From positions 21,187,326-21,251,325 of the forward strand of contig ML677364.1 of assembly GCA_007922305.1 (NCBI GenBank): 64,000 bases of DNA, in the 5' to 3' direction. The position numbers and the translations under genes are program-made. The stretch's first letter is position 1, and the number at the start of each line of letters is the position of its first letter. Source of the stretch: Dermatemys mawii. Its lineage: Eukaryota; Chordata; Testudines; Dermatemydidae. The notes beneath the pieces are model-generated. The model ran no database searches. It saw nothing but the letters and a program-made list of their open reading frames with translations, and was not told where the DNA came from. Of the stretch, positions 49,708 through 61,240 are shown piece after piece.

Positions 49708-50185
49708 TCAGGGAGGGTGAGGTGTTCCTCTAGCAGCTGAACTGGAGGTGTGAATAGCGAGAGAAGAGAAGCTGCTTTTGTAGTTAGCTAGCCATTCAAA
49801 ATCTCTATTCAGTCCCAAATTGATTGTGTCAAATTTGCAAATGAATTGCAGCTCTGCAGTCTCTCTTTGCAGTCTGGACTTGAAGTTTTTTTGCTGCAAA
49901 ATGCTGACCTTTAAATCTTCTATGGTGTGTCCGGTGAGGTTGAAGTGCTCTCCTACAGGTTTTTGAATATTGCCATTCCTGATATCTGATTTGTGTCCAT
50001 TTATCCTTTTTCGTAGGGACTGTCCAGTTTGGCCGATGTACATAGCAGAGGGACATTGCTGGCACATAATGGCGTATATTACATTGGTAGATGTGCAGGT
50101 GAATGAACCAGTGATGGTGTGGCTGATCTGGTTTGGTCCTGTGATGGTGTTGCTGGTGTAGATGTGTGGGCAGAGTTGGCATCGA
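49708..50185 (-). pseudogene. PLE GIY-YIG endonuclease C-terminal fragment (minus partner)
   Basis: Open from about 50185 to a stop at 49708. It reads CQLCPH, NVIYAIMCQQCPSAMYIGQT, then GQSLRKRINGHKSDIRN, KPVGEHFNLTGH, and ends FDTINLGLNRDFEWLANYKS plus a serine-rich C-terminus. This is the GIY-YIG domain with its YIG Tyr/Gly, Arg and His present. Unlike the 21.3-kb copy, no stop interrupts it. It lacks RT because the element is truncated, so it is not an autonomous gene. No promoter is evident. Confidence 0.85.
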
Positions 50186-50213
50186 GGTTTATTGCATGGA
50201 TAATGGTTTATTG

Positions 50214-50430
50214 CATAGAAGATTTAAAGGTCAGCGTTTTGCAGCAAAAAAACTTCAAGTCCAGACTGCAAAGAGAGACTGCAGAGCTGCAATTCATTTG
50301 CAAATTTGACACAATCAATTTGGGACTGAATAGAGATTTTGAATGGCTAGCTAACTACAAAAGCAGCTTCTCTTCTCTCGCTATTCACACCTCCAGTTCA
50401 GCTGCTAGAGGAACACCTCACCCTCCCTGA
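50214..50430 (+). pseudogene. PLE ORF C-terminal fragment (plus partner)
   Basis: Reads EDLKVSVLQQKNFKSRLQRE, then the same LICK/FICKFDTINLGLNRDFEW-type end as the minus partner and a shared stop. It begins mid-domain, after the GIY-YIG core. The single base difference between the arms makes V here for I in the partner (KVSV versus KVSI). Confidence 0.85.
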
Positions 50431-50537
50431 TTAGAGATAACAAGCTGGTTCAGCCTGATTGGACTAACCTTGTTATCTCCCACCTGGTTCTTGCCTACCT
50501 ATTTATACCTGCCCCTGGATACTTCCACTGCATGCAT

Positions 50538-50575
50538 CCGACGAAGTGGGTATTAGCCCACGAAAGCTCATGCTC
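50538..50575 (+). other. Hammerhead-like core, plus partner
   Basis: ccgacga (50538-50544), stem II gtggg (50546-50550)/cccac (50557-50561), gaaa (50562-50565), 2-bp stem III gc/gc, then tc at 50574-50575 as the expected cleavage site. The U4 to C change and lack of an obvious stem I argue against activity of this copy. Hammerhead motifs in PLE repeats are known (established). Confidence 0.6.
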
Positions 50576-50676
50576 TGAAAAAATTTCAGTTAGTCTTTAA
50601 GGTGCCACAGGACTCTTTGTCACTTCTGCAATTCCAGACTAACACGGCTACCCCTCTGATTCTACACTGGCACAAA

Positions 50677-52700
50677 CCACCAGTGTAAGATTGGCAAGAA
50701 GCTACAAGTTGCTTTGCTGCAATTACTCACAATGTTCAGAACCCAAAAGGAGCATAGATGAAGTCTACTTAAGACCAGGACTGACTGAATTCCAAAACAA
50801 GGCACATTAAACTGGGAAATAAACTATTTGTGAAATAAATCATTGGCCTATTTGTGTGGGGCCTATTTGTGTGGGGACCACAAATGGTTTGTAAATTGGG
50901 AACTTAGTACAAAAGTTTTACTAATTAAAACATGTGTTCTCTTAACTCAGTTTTCATTTCCCAAGTCAATTTGCAGTCTATTTCATTAAAGTGCAAAAGA
51001 CAAGTGATACTCTTACTGTGTTGATGTGCCACTGCTCTGCATTGTAAGTAAATTATTTATGAAAATGACAGATCCATCATTTCCAAACAAAAACTGACTT
51101 TCTTATATCACCTTTTGATAACCTTCTACACTTTTTCTCTCTCATATTCACCAGAATACTGGGCAAATACATTAAACCCACTGGAGTGTGAGTAGGGCTC
51201 AGGAACTTCAGAGTTCTAGTAGCTTTGTATATGGAAACAAAATAACTGGAGAAGAAAGAGGTATCAAACTTACAAACTGTTTATCAAAATAATATGTTAA
51301 TACCATATGTCCCAGATCTAGAGTGTCCCAACTTTCTTCTTCATCAGTAAGACATAGTTAATGTACATGAACTGCTGCCTAAGATGCTTGCCAGAGCACT
51401 TACTAGCTCACTTGTTTGTTTGGTAGTTTTATAGGCCTCTTGTGCTGGAGCAGAGGTACAACAGCTTGCATTGCAGGAAGGGGAAAGATAAAACTACCCT
51501 GCTGTGCAGATTTAGTCAATTTGCACTGGGCTCTCACACAGAAAACAAATTGCAACTGCTCACAAAGAGTTCTCTCTTTGCACTGGCAGCCCTAACAAAT
51601 GCAGACAAAAACAAGTAAATCAGGCAACTTCACATCAGGAGGAAAAAAATGGCTACTACTCCAACAGCTGCTATCATAATTAAGAACAGATTTCATCACT
51701 AAACTCTTGCTGGTTATGTCTGCAGCAAAACAAATACACAGATGTGGCACATTTACATACTGAAAAATGTGCACCATGGTACTGAAACAAATTTGCATTT
51801 TCTGCTCTTAAATATTCACTTTTTAATATGAAACTATGAGGATAGTTTACATGCTAATCCTCAGCTTATGCTCATCAAAATCATTCAGTCAGTGTATGAA
51901 ATAATACAACATAAGACCACATTTCAATCCTACACCAAAATGTATTATCCTATTCTATAAAATGCAATTTTCTGAGCACTTTCTGAACTGTAGTGCAGCA
52001 CTACTGTATGTAACTTACATTTTTTAAAGAAATGTAACAAAGGCTCCTTTTAATCATAAAATTCACCACATTTATTGCTGCTTCATTTAGCTACACATTT
52101 TAAAAGGTCACATGGCATGATCTATTTAAAGGGAAATCATATGACCTTTTTAAAGCTAAGAGGCATATCATTAAACACAGGGAAGTAAAATGAGTTTACT
52201 AATATGAAATATAAAACCCTACAACTGGTGCATGTGCATAGTATGTTCCATCCAAAATTTTGAGTGTGTTTCTGATAACATAAAGGGATGGGGAATTTTA
52301 TTCAGTACCCAAACTTTCCTTTTGCTTACTCTAAAGGCTTTAGCCCCAAAAGGTAAATCATATTTCTGAATAGGCTATTTGGTTTTTTACATAAAATCCC
52401 ACTATAATATTCTAAGAGTTTGTATTTCTTCTCTGAAAATCTGTGCCAATTACAGAAATAAGTTGTAAATGTAAAATACATAAGCTGACAATTTATTGGA
52501 GGCAATTAAGCAGTTCTGCTGGAAATTTCAAGAACGGGTTTGTTCTAAAGTGTATGTTAAACCAGTCAGTATACTATTAGATTTTTTCCTAGTGAATATG
52601 TTCATTTAATACATGTTCACATCCAGAATTAAGCAATTTATTTTAGATAGTGAACAGAGCTCAACAATTACAGCAGAGTAAACTTTTTAAACATTGTAAG
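50677..52700. other. Unannotated AT-rich stretch
   Basis: No gene, TIR or LINE tail recognised. Confidence 0.4.
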
Positions 52701-52703
52701 TAA

Positions 52704-53291
52704 GGCTAAGATTCAGTCACGGTTATGCTGTGTAAAAATCAGGGGCAGGTCACAGGCAATAAAGAAAAATTCACGGAAGCTGTGATCTGTGACTTTTACT
52801 AGAAATATCTGTGACAAAATGGGGATCTGCAGGTCCCCACACTGCCTGCAGCAAGGCAGCTGTGTGGTGGCTAGGAAATGTGGATGCCCCCACTGCGGGT
52901 TGGCTAGCGGAACTTCAGAGTTCCCTGCCTCCCACAGCTTGGAGCTGCAGGGCCCACGCTGCCTGCAGCAGCTGGGGGCTACGGGGTACTCGTGCCACCT
53001 GCAGCTCCAGGGGCCCCCACCGTCCACCGCCACCAGGAGCTCAGGAGTTCCCCGCTGACTGCAGAGGCCAGGAATTACTCGATAGCCCCACCGCCTGCAG
53101 CAGTTTGGAGCTCTGGAGGCCACCAAAGGCAGCAGGAGTACCCTGGTGTTTCCTGACCCTGTGGGTGGCGGGAGACCCTGCGGGTGGCGGGAGACCCTGC
53201 ATCTCCCAGCCTCGACAGGCTGAAGTCACAGAGGTCGCTGGAAGTCTTGAATTCCATGAGTTCCGCGATCTCCGTGACTAAATCATAGCCT
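52704..53291. mobile_element. DNA transposon with GC-rich core and inverted ends
   Basis: Left ggctaagattcagtcacggt; right, other strand, ggctatgatttagtcacgga. The ends are flanked by TAA and TTA respectively, which are not identical, so TSD is unresolved. The right end matches 36989. The frames across 52713-53281 come from the GC-rich core (repeated ctgcagcag), not a protein. Confidence 0.65.
53163..53200 (+). repeat. 19-bp perfect tandem duplication
   Basis: gggtggcgggagaccctgc occurs twice back to back (53163-53181, 53182-53200) inside the element. Confidence 0.9.
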
Positions 53292-53294
53292 TAA

Positions 53295-54062
53295 CTATAA
53301 TATATATAGGCCTTACTTTCAAAAAGGCTCCAAGCTGCCCTCCATTATGGGAACAGAGTTGCACAGGCAAAATCATCTGCTAGTGAACTTTTCAAGCACT
53401 AGTAACTCTGCATAAAGTTGATAAAGTCTAACACCTGCATATGCAAGTGACAGAGTTTCACTCTGTAAGTTGTGTTACCGGCATGCACAGGCGTTAGTGA
53501 TTGGCGGGTGTGTGCACAACCTACTATATGCATAACTTTGTATGCTTGTAAAAGGCAGCTGTTGCTTGAAAATCCATCTCCTACTGTATAATGTAGTGGG
53601 TATCACTGCCATGCAAATAATTAATGCATCATTAGTGCTATTCTGTAGTAAAATTTAATTACGTTCAAGTGGTAAATGTCAAGTTTCTAATGGGAAGCAA
53701 TGTGCAAAGAATTGCACTCTTTGTATATCCAGTTATCAATTAATCCTAAATTAAATGCAGAAATAAAGTGATAAAATTAGAGAAGCAGGGTGATACAAAC
53801 AATATATCTGGCCCACAGTGCAGGATGTAGTTAATATGGAATGGAGTACTCCTCTTGTGCCCCTGGCTAATATCTGCTGCTGAACGGGGACCAGCCGGAG
53901 GCATCCGCACCTCTCATCCAGCACATCAATCCCCCAACTGAGTTCATGGTCTAACATCCCATATGGCAGTTGATCTTCAGTGAGAGTGGAGCTATGCTGA
54001 TTTATACCCATGGAGAATCTGACCCATGGACTATTTGAATGCAGGATATACTCATTGCATTA
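53295..54062. other. Unannotated stretch
   Basis: Nothing supported. Confidence 0.35.
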
Positions 54063-54070
54063 ATCTATCT

Positions 54071-54762
54071 CAGTGGTTCCCAAACCTTAACCACTTGTGA
54101 ACCCCCTTCACTAAAATGTCAAGTCTCGCGAACCCCCTCCTAAAAATGAATATTTCCAGGGATTTTCTTCTTTATCTGAGTATAAATTACAAAAGCAGTG
54201 ATCTTGATAATATAAAATTTGTTTTTATGACATGCTTATTACACTCTATATATTATCAACTATTATTCATCATTACAGTATTTTTATTACATTATGAAAA
54301 CGGCAACACTCTTCTAAGATCTCACTTTCGTAACTTGTATCACTCTGAGTAATCCTGTTATAAGACAAGGCTGCTATGTTTCATCAAGGAGTATCAGATG
54401 TGAAACAGCATGAAGGTATTTAAGAAATCAACTCAAAGAGTTCCTCCTATACAATCGTTCAGGTCTTGAGCAGTCCAGACAAACAACACACGTTACAACA
54501 AAGCTTAAACTTCTTCTTCTTAATTTTAAAAACAACAAAAGTTACCTATTTAATTTTAAAAACTAAAAAATATCCACCCCCCTTTCCATTTCTTATAAGG
54601 AGTCTTGAAGTTTAAATCTCCTCAGCGTGATAGATATGCTTGCTTTGATCTGCTTAGCTCTTGGAAATCCAGGGGCTCCCAGGGACAGCTCTGTCCACCA
54701 CTAGGGAATTTTTTCCCGAGAACCCCCTGTAGCATTTCACGAACCCCGTCTGGGAACCACTG
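54071..54762. mobile_element. hAT non-autonomous element (692 bp), perfect 8-bp TSD
   Basis: Left terminus cagtggttcccaaacc; right, other strand, cagtggttcccagacg. The octamer atctatct flanks both ends (54063-54070 and 54763-54770). Sub-terminal gaaccccct words occur near both ends. The interior is AT-rich and non-coding, so transposition would have needed a hAT transposase in trans. Confidence 0.92.
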
Positions 54763-54770
54763 ATCTATCT

Positions 54771-55782
54771 GTTAGTTGTTTCACTTCTGACAGAATTGCT
54801 AGTTGCAGAGCTGCCACGGAGTGGGAGTTCGTTCATGTAAATTCACCTCCCCATGAACTATTCCAGCACTCCCCATGGTGGGCAGCGTTCAGAGGGGTTG
54901 TTTTCAGTTTTTGCAGCAGGCTCTTTCCCTTTTCACAGCCTTCCAGGACAGGCGCCACAGAGGAGACCACACACGATTTTACCATACTGATCCTTTGGTT
55001 AACATCTGTACTATGACAACAGATTAATGAATCTCTCATCTTCCACAGCCAGAAGGCTTGAAAGAGTTTATTACAAATCAAGTCCTTCAATGAAGGAGAA
55101 ACAGACGAGTTACGGACCAGCAGCCTGATTCTCATTTACATCAAGACCACGCCCGCTTTAAGGCACTTTACACTGTCAGGGTGAGGTAAAGGGAAGTCAG
55201 TGTACAGATTCAGGCCCCATATCCACACAGCAACTTTTTAACATGCCTCTAATTGGGTACATGAATGGCTGACTAAAAGTGCATAGAACACAGTTAATAA
55301 TTGGTTATTAACTAGTAATAATTAACCAGGTGCCTTCCCACTAATCTGTCACACAGCTCTAGTCTTGTAACTAGCTACAAACACGTTCCTCTGGTATGTG
55401 CACAAGCAGCTCCTACCCATACTGTTATAACCACTGCTATAACCCTCCCCCTTCACTCAGTGCTGTTAGACTTCTAACAGTGAACTTTGCCATGGGATGA
55501 GAAGTTGTCACTCTGTGTGCCTGGTTTTCAAGGACCCTATCTCCCAGCTGTAAGCTATCACAGAAGGCTTCTATGGCTACATCAGCAGGAAGCCTTGGAG
55601 CACATTAAAATGCCTGTAACTTGTGTTGTGGATAAAGCACTCAAACAGACCAGCCACTGAACCTCAACAGCAGGGAATTTGAACCAGATGAAGTAGTATT
55701 TGAAGAGAAGGAAAGTAGGAATGAGGAAGTGATCTGGCAACAAGATAATTCAGTCATCATACAAAGTCTTTATGGTACAGAT
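54771..55782. other. Unannotated stretch
   Basis: No supported feature; the 100-codon minus frame at 54833-55135 has no domain. Confidence 0.35.
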
Positions 55783-55960
55783 CAGTGGTTCTCAACCTGC
55801 GGCTGCATATGGCTCCATTAGCATATAGCTGAGGCTCAAGCTGTGTGCTAAAGGCCACAGGGCCTGTGTGGCGGGGTCTGGGCTGCCCTGCTGCCCGGCA
55901 CAGCACGATTCAGGGTCCTGGCTGCCCAGCCTTGCATTTTCCGCATCTCTGGAATCTGCT
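55783..55960 (+). mobile_element. hAT-like left-end fragment
   Basis: Begins cagtggttctcaacctgcgg, the standard terminus of many hAT elements, then a GC-rich interior (ctaaaggccacagggcctgt). No right TIR appears, so it is truncated. Confidence 0.6.
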
Positions 55961-56023
55961 CACTCAATAAATAGCAATTAGTAGCAATAATTAATTTTAA
56001 AATTCAGATATAGTAACACCCTT

Positions 56024-56320
56024 CAGGGGCGGCTGTAGGATTTTTGCCACTCCAAGCATGGCAGTCAGGTGGCCTTCGGCTGCACGCCTGCAGGAGGTCC
56101 CGGTGGTCCCGCTGATTCGGCGGCGTTTCTGCAGAAGGTCCAACGGTCCAGCGGGTTCAGTGTACCCGCCGCCGAAATGCCACCGAATCCACGGCACCCA
56201 CGGACCTCCCGCAGGCATGCTGCCAAAGGCCGCCTGACTGCCACCAAGAGCGACTAGCAGGATGCCCCCTGCGACTTCCCGCCCCAGGCACGTGTTTGCT
56301 GGTGCCTGGAGCCAGCCCTG
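56024..56320. mobile_element. hAT MITE (297 bp), perfect 8-bp TSD
   Basis: Left caggggcggctgtagg; right, other strand, cagggctggctccagg. acaccctt flanks both ends (56016-56023 and 56321-56328). The GC-rich interior with cggcgg/ccgccg inverted words accounts for the complementary frames 55997-56257. Confidence 0.9.
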
Positions 56321-56328
56321 ACACCCTT

Positions 56329-57169
56329 AACTACTCCTCAGCTTACATCTCTAGAAAATTTTAACTCAAGTGCTTGAAGTGGTGGTGAAAGCAATGTCTG
56401 GTAAAGGCAGAGCTAAGTGGAACGTCCTTAAATATTGCAAGTTCATTGGTCTAGCTTCCCCACAATGGCAAGCATAATGTCCATATTTCAAAATTTAAAA
56501 AATTTTAAAAAAATAACAAGAAAATATTTTATAGTCAATCCACAAATCCATTTATTTAGGCAAGTAGATAGGGGTGTCACAAGCATTCACATCTCTTCCC
56601 CCTTTATGCTGGGACCCTGGAAATCTAGCCAATGCACAAGTTCACTATCATTTGTACCTTTCTCTGATCTCAATTAGGTATTGCAGAAATCTTTTCTGAC
56701 AGCTACCAGTCTCGCTTATGCATCAGAGTCACAGGCAGTGCATATTTCTCTGCTGAACCTGCATACTACACTCATCATCCCTTAGCATGTCTCACATAAT
56801 CATTTATCATTATCCTGGAGGCTCTGACAGCCTAGCGGTCTGGATTCTTCGTGGTTTACTGGTAGATTAGGTCACAGGCATCCAGAGGAACATTTAGTAA
56901 TGTCACAGTGTGCACTGGATGACCTTGGAATCCTGAGTTGATAGCCTATAAAAAAAACCCAAAGGATTTGTCTTCCCTTTCTTGGGCCTAACACTGTTAC
57001 TTTATTTGAAATCAAATGGGTCTGAGAAAAAAATTAAATGATTCACCATCATCTTGAAGCCGCAAGTGAAATAATGCCTTCTGCACAGAGTTTATTAGTT
57101 GATTTTTAGTGACAGGCAGCAGAATGAACAGCACTCTAAAGAGAAATATCTTAAAATAAAGTTTATATT
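56329..57169. other. Unannotated stretch
   Basis: No supported feature. Confidence 0.35.
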
Positions 57170-58500
57170 ACAGAAACCCAAGATTGCACATCTGTCCAGG
57201 GGAACATTTCATACAGAGAGTGGCCTGATCTAACCATGCTATGGAATTAACATTCTCATATTGAATAACTCCGAATCTCTCTGACTTTGCCAATGAACGT
57301 GCTAATGATGGCAGCATGCCTAGCATGTCCCATCCAGTAGCTGGATCAAGGAAAAGGCCTGAAAAAGGTTCAGAGCTCATGGCAAATCGAAAATGACATA
57401 AAATAACTCTTGATTTATGCAGTCTCTCATGGATGGAGAAGATCATTGTTGACATCATCATCATCTGGGCATGGCTTCATCAGCCATGGCAACAAAAGAT
57501 GGTCCCATTCTTCAAGAATCACATTTGGCACAGAAACACTATTAATGTTCCTGCTGTGTTGGGGAAATAGCATCTCTGCTTTCCCTTGATATACAAGCTC
57601 AAATTCTTTAATACTCTGGCATCATGAACCTTGCATGACCTATGCTGGCATCCACAAATAACCCCCACAGAATCACTTCAGCCTGGATGGCCACAGAGTA
57701 GTACGCAGTTACTGTAGAACTCTGTTTCACCTGATTTGAGAAGCAAGGAGCTGGAAAGTGAGCTCCATAAACAGGCCGATCACAGTTTGGGAATCCCTAG
57801 CAATGCTGAAAGCCTTCCATTATCTCAGGATCATTAGTAACCCTGCTCAGACTGGTCAATAGTACTTGCTTTACTGCAAAGCACATGCCCTTTACAATGT
57901 CTCCCACTTTATTCTTCCATCGGCCAAAGGAACTCTGCCAGGAAGCAGTTGCTCGTGTTCTTAGCCTGTCTCCAGAGTGCTACAGCAATTCTCTTGTCCA
58001 CAAGCACAGGAGCTCCCGTAAAGGCAACTTTTTGCTGTAAAGTGACCATCAGCTCCACACACAGAAAGTCAAAAGTGGGCTTCTTGGTTACTTAGAGGTA
58101 TTTCAACTACTCAGTGTCAACCCAGACAGCCATAGTGTTGTCACGCCAGTGGGAAGAGCTGGAGAGTGAGGCCAAGAGGTTTGTCTTTTGCGTAGTTTGG
58201 TTTAGCAGTGTAGCTAAGCACAAACCTCTTCCTCGGACTTGTTTTCAGATACCAACTCAGATACCACCTCTCTGGGTCAAGAATCAGAGAGGTAGCCGTG
58301 TTAGTCTGGATCCGCAGAAGCGACAAAGAGTCCTGTGGTACCTTAAAGGCTAACAAAAGTATTGAAGCATAAGCTTTCATGGGCTAATACCCACTTCGGC
58401 GAATGCACCACCCTCTCTGGCTGATGTCACCATTTTTGCTTTGCTCTTCTAAGCCTCCATAATCTGAAACATAAATTTCACAAAACTGCAAGCAGAGCAG
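57170..58500 (-). pseudogene. Second PIF/Harbinger transposase remnant, split by a PLE tail
   Basis: On the minus strand, in shifting frames, the order is: FGRWKNKVGDIVKGMCFAVK (HTH-like region), GFPNCDRPVYGAHFP (active relatives have GFPNCxGAIDGTHIP, so the first catalytic Asp is Tyr here), YYSVAIQAEVIL, a degenerate HAR segment, then WDHLLLPWLMKP (relatives LLPWLMKPY). The order and spacing fit a HARBI1-like DDE transposase. The open 98-codon end at 57168-57464 continues it but is less typical. A PLE tail (58277-58411) interrupts the N-terminal side. Dead copy; not the same family as 31020-31960 judging by the C-terminus. Confidence 0.6.
58277..58411 (-). mobile_element. PLE 3' tail, solitary, antisense
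   Basis: The plus strand starts aatcagagaggtagccgtgt, the complete tail end, and runs to the hammerhead-like region ending gcgaatgcac. It is 5'-truncated there. The 9-mer cctctctgg lies at 58267-58275 and 58412-58420 (extendable with one indel), a probable TSD. The hammerhead-like core (tcgccga, gtggg/cccat, gaaa) is altered at the first box. Confidence 0.8.
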
Positions 58501-61160
58501 CATGTAACAGGAAGTAAGGAGAGTAAATTCACTGTATCTGTCTGCATGGATTTTGGGGACTATTCTATAGTTTCCTCAATCTTTTAATTTTAAACCTATA
58601 TTTCAATTATGTATCTCAAAACACATGAATCAACATATTCTAATATCTAATCTAAGCATATTATGGTTTAAATCAACATTTTTGTGTGCCTACTACTTGT
58701 TACTTAATCTGTGAAATACAGTTCAGAAAAAATATCCAGGCTATAAAACCTGTTGGTGTAAAGATAAGCACTTTATTTAATATCCAATTAAATGTGGTCA
58801 CTGGAGAAATCACAGCTTATGAAACTTTATCAGGAAAAGATTAATCTATTTCAGGCTTAACCAAAAGTGTCATAAAAGAACTCATGAATTTAGATAGGAA
58901 TCCACTTATTATCCAAAGACATTTTCATATTGAGTAAGAGCAACCTAAATTACTGACTATATTTATACTTGCTTCAATCCAATTTCTATACGCCTTTGCT
59001 GTCATTGATTTTTAGGACAAATTATCAAACAAAAACGATGAACAAACTAAAGGAACGTTGTGGAGTCTTTTTCAATTTCACAGTAACCATTAGAAAATGC
59101 GCAGTCTGCTCATTGATAATGGTTTAACAGCTTAGAGGGTGACTTCATGAAATTTAAAAGAAAGTTCACACCTGGAAGGCAGAAGGAATTTTTTTAATAG
59201 CTTTACAATTTACCACTTTAAAGGTAATTGTATTGTGCTTTGCATTTCAAACTACACAGGTACTTTAAATTTACCCTCTATATTACATGCTTAGTGCCCA
59301 TAACCATGATTTTAAAATAGGGAGAGAACAGCTGGGTTTACCTTATCTTTTTTTTTAAAAAAAAAAATTAAGTGGACCTTCTCATACATCAAGGAACAAA
59401 CTCTTTCACCTTCTTTAACTGAATTTCCCAAGGAGCATGAGGAGGTGATTGTTAATCCAACGGTGTTTGATTTCACTACTTGATTTAAATAAATATTTTA
59501 TTTTAAAATTATTAAATGATCAGTTTGATCTTATATCTTTCTAAATTAAATATCAAGAATTTAAAAAGATGCATTTCACAGACAGTACAAGTGAGTTACA
59601 AACAAAACAGTTTGGTCTCAAAGGCCAGCTGGTTTAAGTGATGGGACCCAAAGGCTTTGAATCTAGATCACCAGGTCAAATTCAGCCACAGCATATAATG
59701 GCTGAAAGTCACTGCCATCCGATGATGTTTAGTGGCTTATTTGAAATGAGTTCGGTTGTCCAGTCTCCACACAGTGCAAAAATAACCAACTATATATATC
59801 CGATGCATAAAGTGATTTATTTTTTTAAAAAGGCTACACAAGTATAATTAATACAAATTACTAAAAACTTTCCTGAACTGCATTTTCTCCTTTGCGTTTT
59901 GACTTCTTAATACTGTGCTTTGTAAAATATGTAGCTCCTTTGCAAAATTTGATATAGCTATGTAGCAAAAATTTGGCAAAACTATGCAATATTGTGATCT
60001 CTTATGTGGCTATTATCACATCTGTTAGTTAATTACAAACACACTGTTGAGAACTGATGTGTTAGACATTCACACCCGGTGACTTGCAAATCAATTTGCT
60101 AGACTGGCACGTGATTTGAAAGTACAAATTCATGTGAACAAACAAACAAACAAAAACAATTAAGAACAAACAAAAATCCAGCTATACTTTGAGTGACAAA
60201 CTAATAAAGTAAAAGTGGAAAATCTGATCAAATTTCTGAACCCACCAACCAAGACCATCTAATTTTTTTAGGGGCAAATCCACAGTTCAACAAGTTGGCA
60301 GTAGCCGTTTCAGTTCCCTGTTCACCTCTGCCCACTGCAGGTGGGAGGATTTGTGTAGCGTGGATTCAATGATCCTTCCCATGCTCCACATGCTCCATGG
60401 TGTCATGTGGGAACTTGCATGGAGTGGACCTCTGTGCTGGGCTAGGCTTGGAACCTCTGTGCAACCCCTGCATCTAGCCTTGTCCCGCGTGCAGTGGAAC
60501 TATATGAGTGTCATTGCCAAAGAGGTCTCTGGGGTTACACAGGAGACAGCTGGATTTGTAATTAGTGAATCGTCAAAGATTTGTAGTAGTAGTTTTAGTT
60601 GCATTTCCTAAGAGTCAGCTCTTCATCTCATGATCTTTATAGAGCAATCATTAGCATATTTGAGAAATCGCCTTTCAGTATAATTTACAGTCTCTTCTCT
60701 GTGTATTGAGGTAGTTTTAAAAGTTATGCTCAGATAATTCCTAATGTAGAAGTGTTATGAAATCACAAATGTGGATTTATTTATTCAGAGTCTGAGAGGA
60801 AACTGGTTCTGAACAGGAAACCAGAAAACTTTATTTAAGACATACACGAGGCGATCCAGCATCTGAGATTGGTCAGAAAACTCCTTTGATGCTCTAAAGA
60901 CATAACTTAAAGTTGCCAGATTAATGAAGTACAGCATTTCAAATGGATTTCTGAATTCAACTGCCATTTTCAGCAATTGATCTTGATACTGTGTTACTGT
61001 TGCAAATACTGAGTTTCTATCAGTAACAACCAGACTTATTACATCCTTGACTCTGGAACAAAAAATAAAAAAGTTTAAAAAATGAGGTAAGCATATTGTC
61101 TTCCCTCAAGCAATATTGTCTTGATCAAAAGAAGTTTTCACTATGTATACAAATAACATT
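58501..61160. other. Unannotated AT-rich stretch
   Basis: A short (AAAC)n run at about 60136-60156. Otherwise plain. Confidence 0.4.
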
Positions 61161-61164
61161 CATT

Positions 61165-61240
61165 CATGCTGGGCCCTGATCTTGCTCTCAGTTAAGTCAA
61201 TGGCAAAACTCCCATTAATTTGAACAGGAGCATGATCAGT
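61165..61240. repeat. Ancient short amniote repeat
   Basis: ccctgatcttgctctcagtt, then aagtcaatggcaaaactccc resembles the 48215 repeat. Confidence 0.4.

Larger units (their letters stand above)
49508..50676. mobile_element. Complete PLE inverted pair with 13-15 bp TSD
   Basis: Arms 49519-49924 (minus) and 50214-50619 (plus) are 406 bp each and differ at one base (50236 versus its partner) with no indels. The minus partner extends inward to about 50205, the plus partner begins mid-ORF at 50214. The plus partner's tail continues 44 bases past the arm to about 50663; the minus partner lacks them. The direct repeat ctacactggcacaaa lies at 49508-49522 and 50662-50676 (its outer bases may belong to the element). 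The whole structure is thus one insertion. Confidence 0.92.

Noticed and set aside
49829..50182. 117-codon minus frame
   Set aside because: Shadow of the PLE GIY-YIG frame.
52713..53281. Several overlapping open frames up to 156 codons
   Set aside because: They lie in all frames of the GC-rich core of a TIR element; few stops occur there because of base composition.
54833..55135. 100-codon minus frame considered as an exon
   Set aside because: No family resemblance and no flanking exon evidence.
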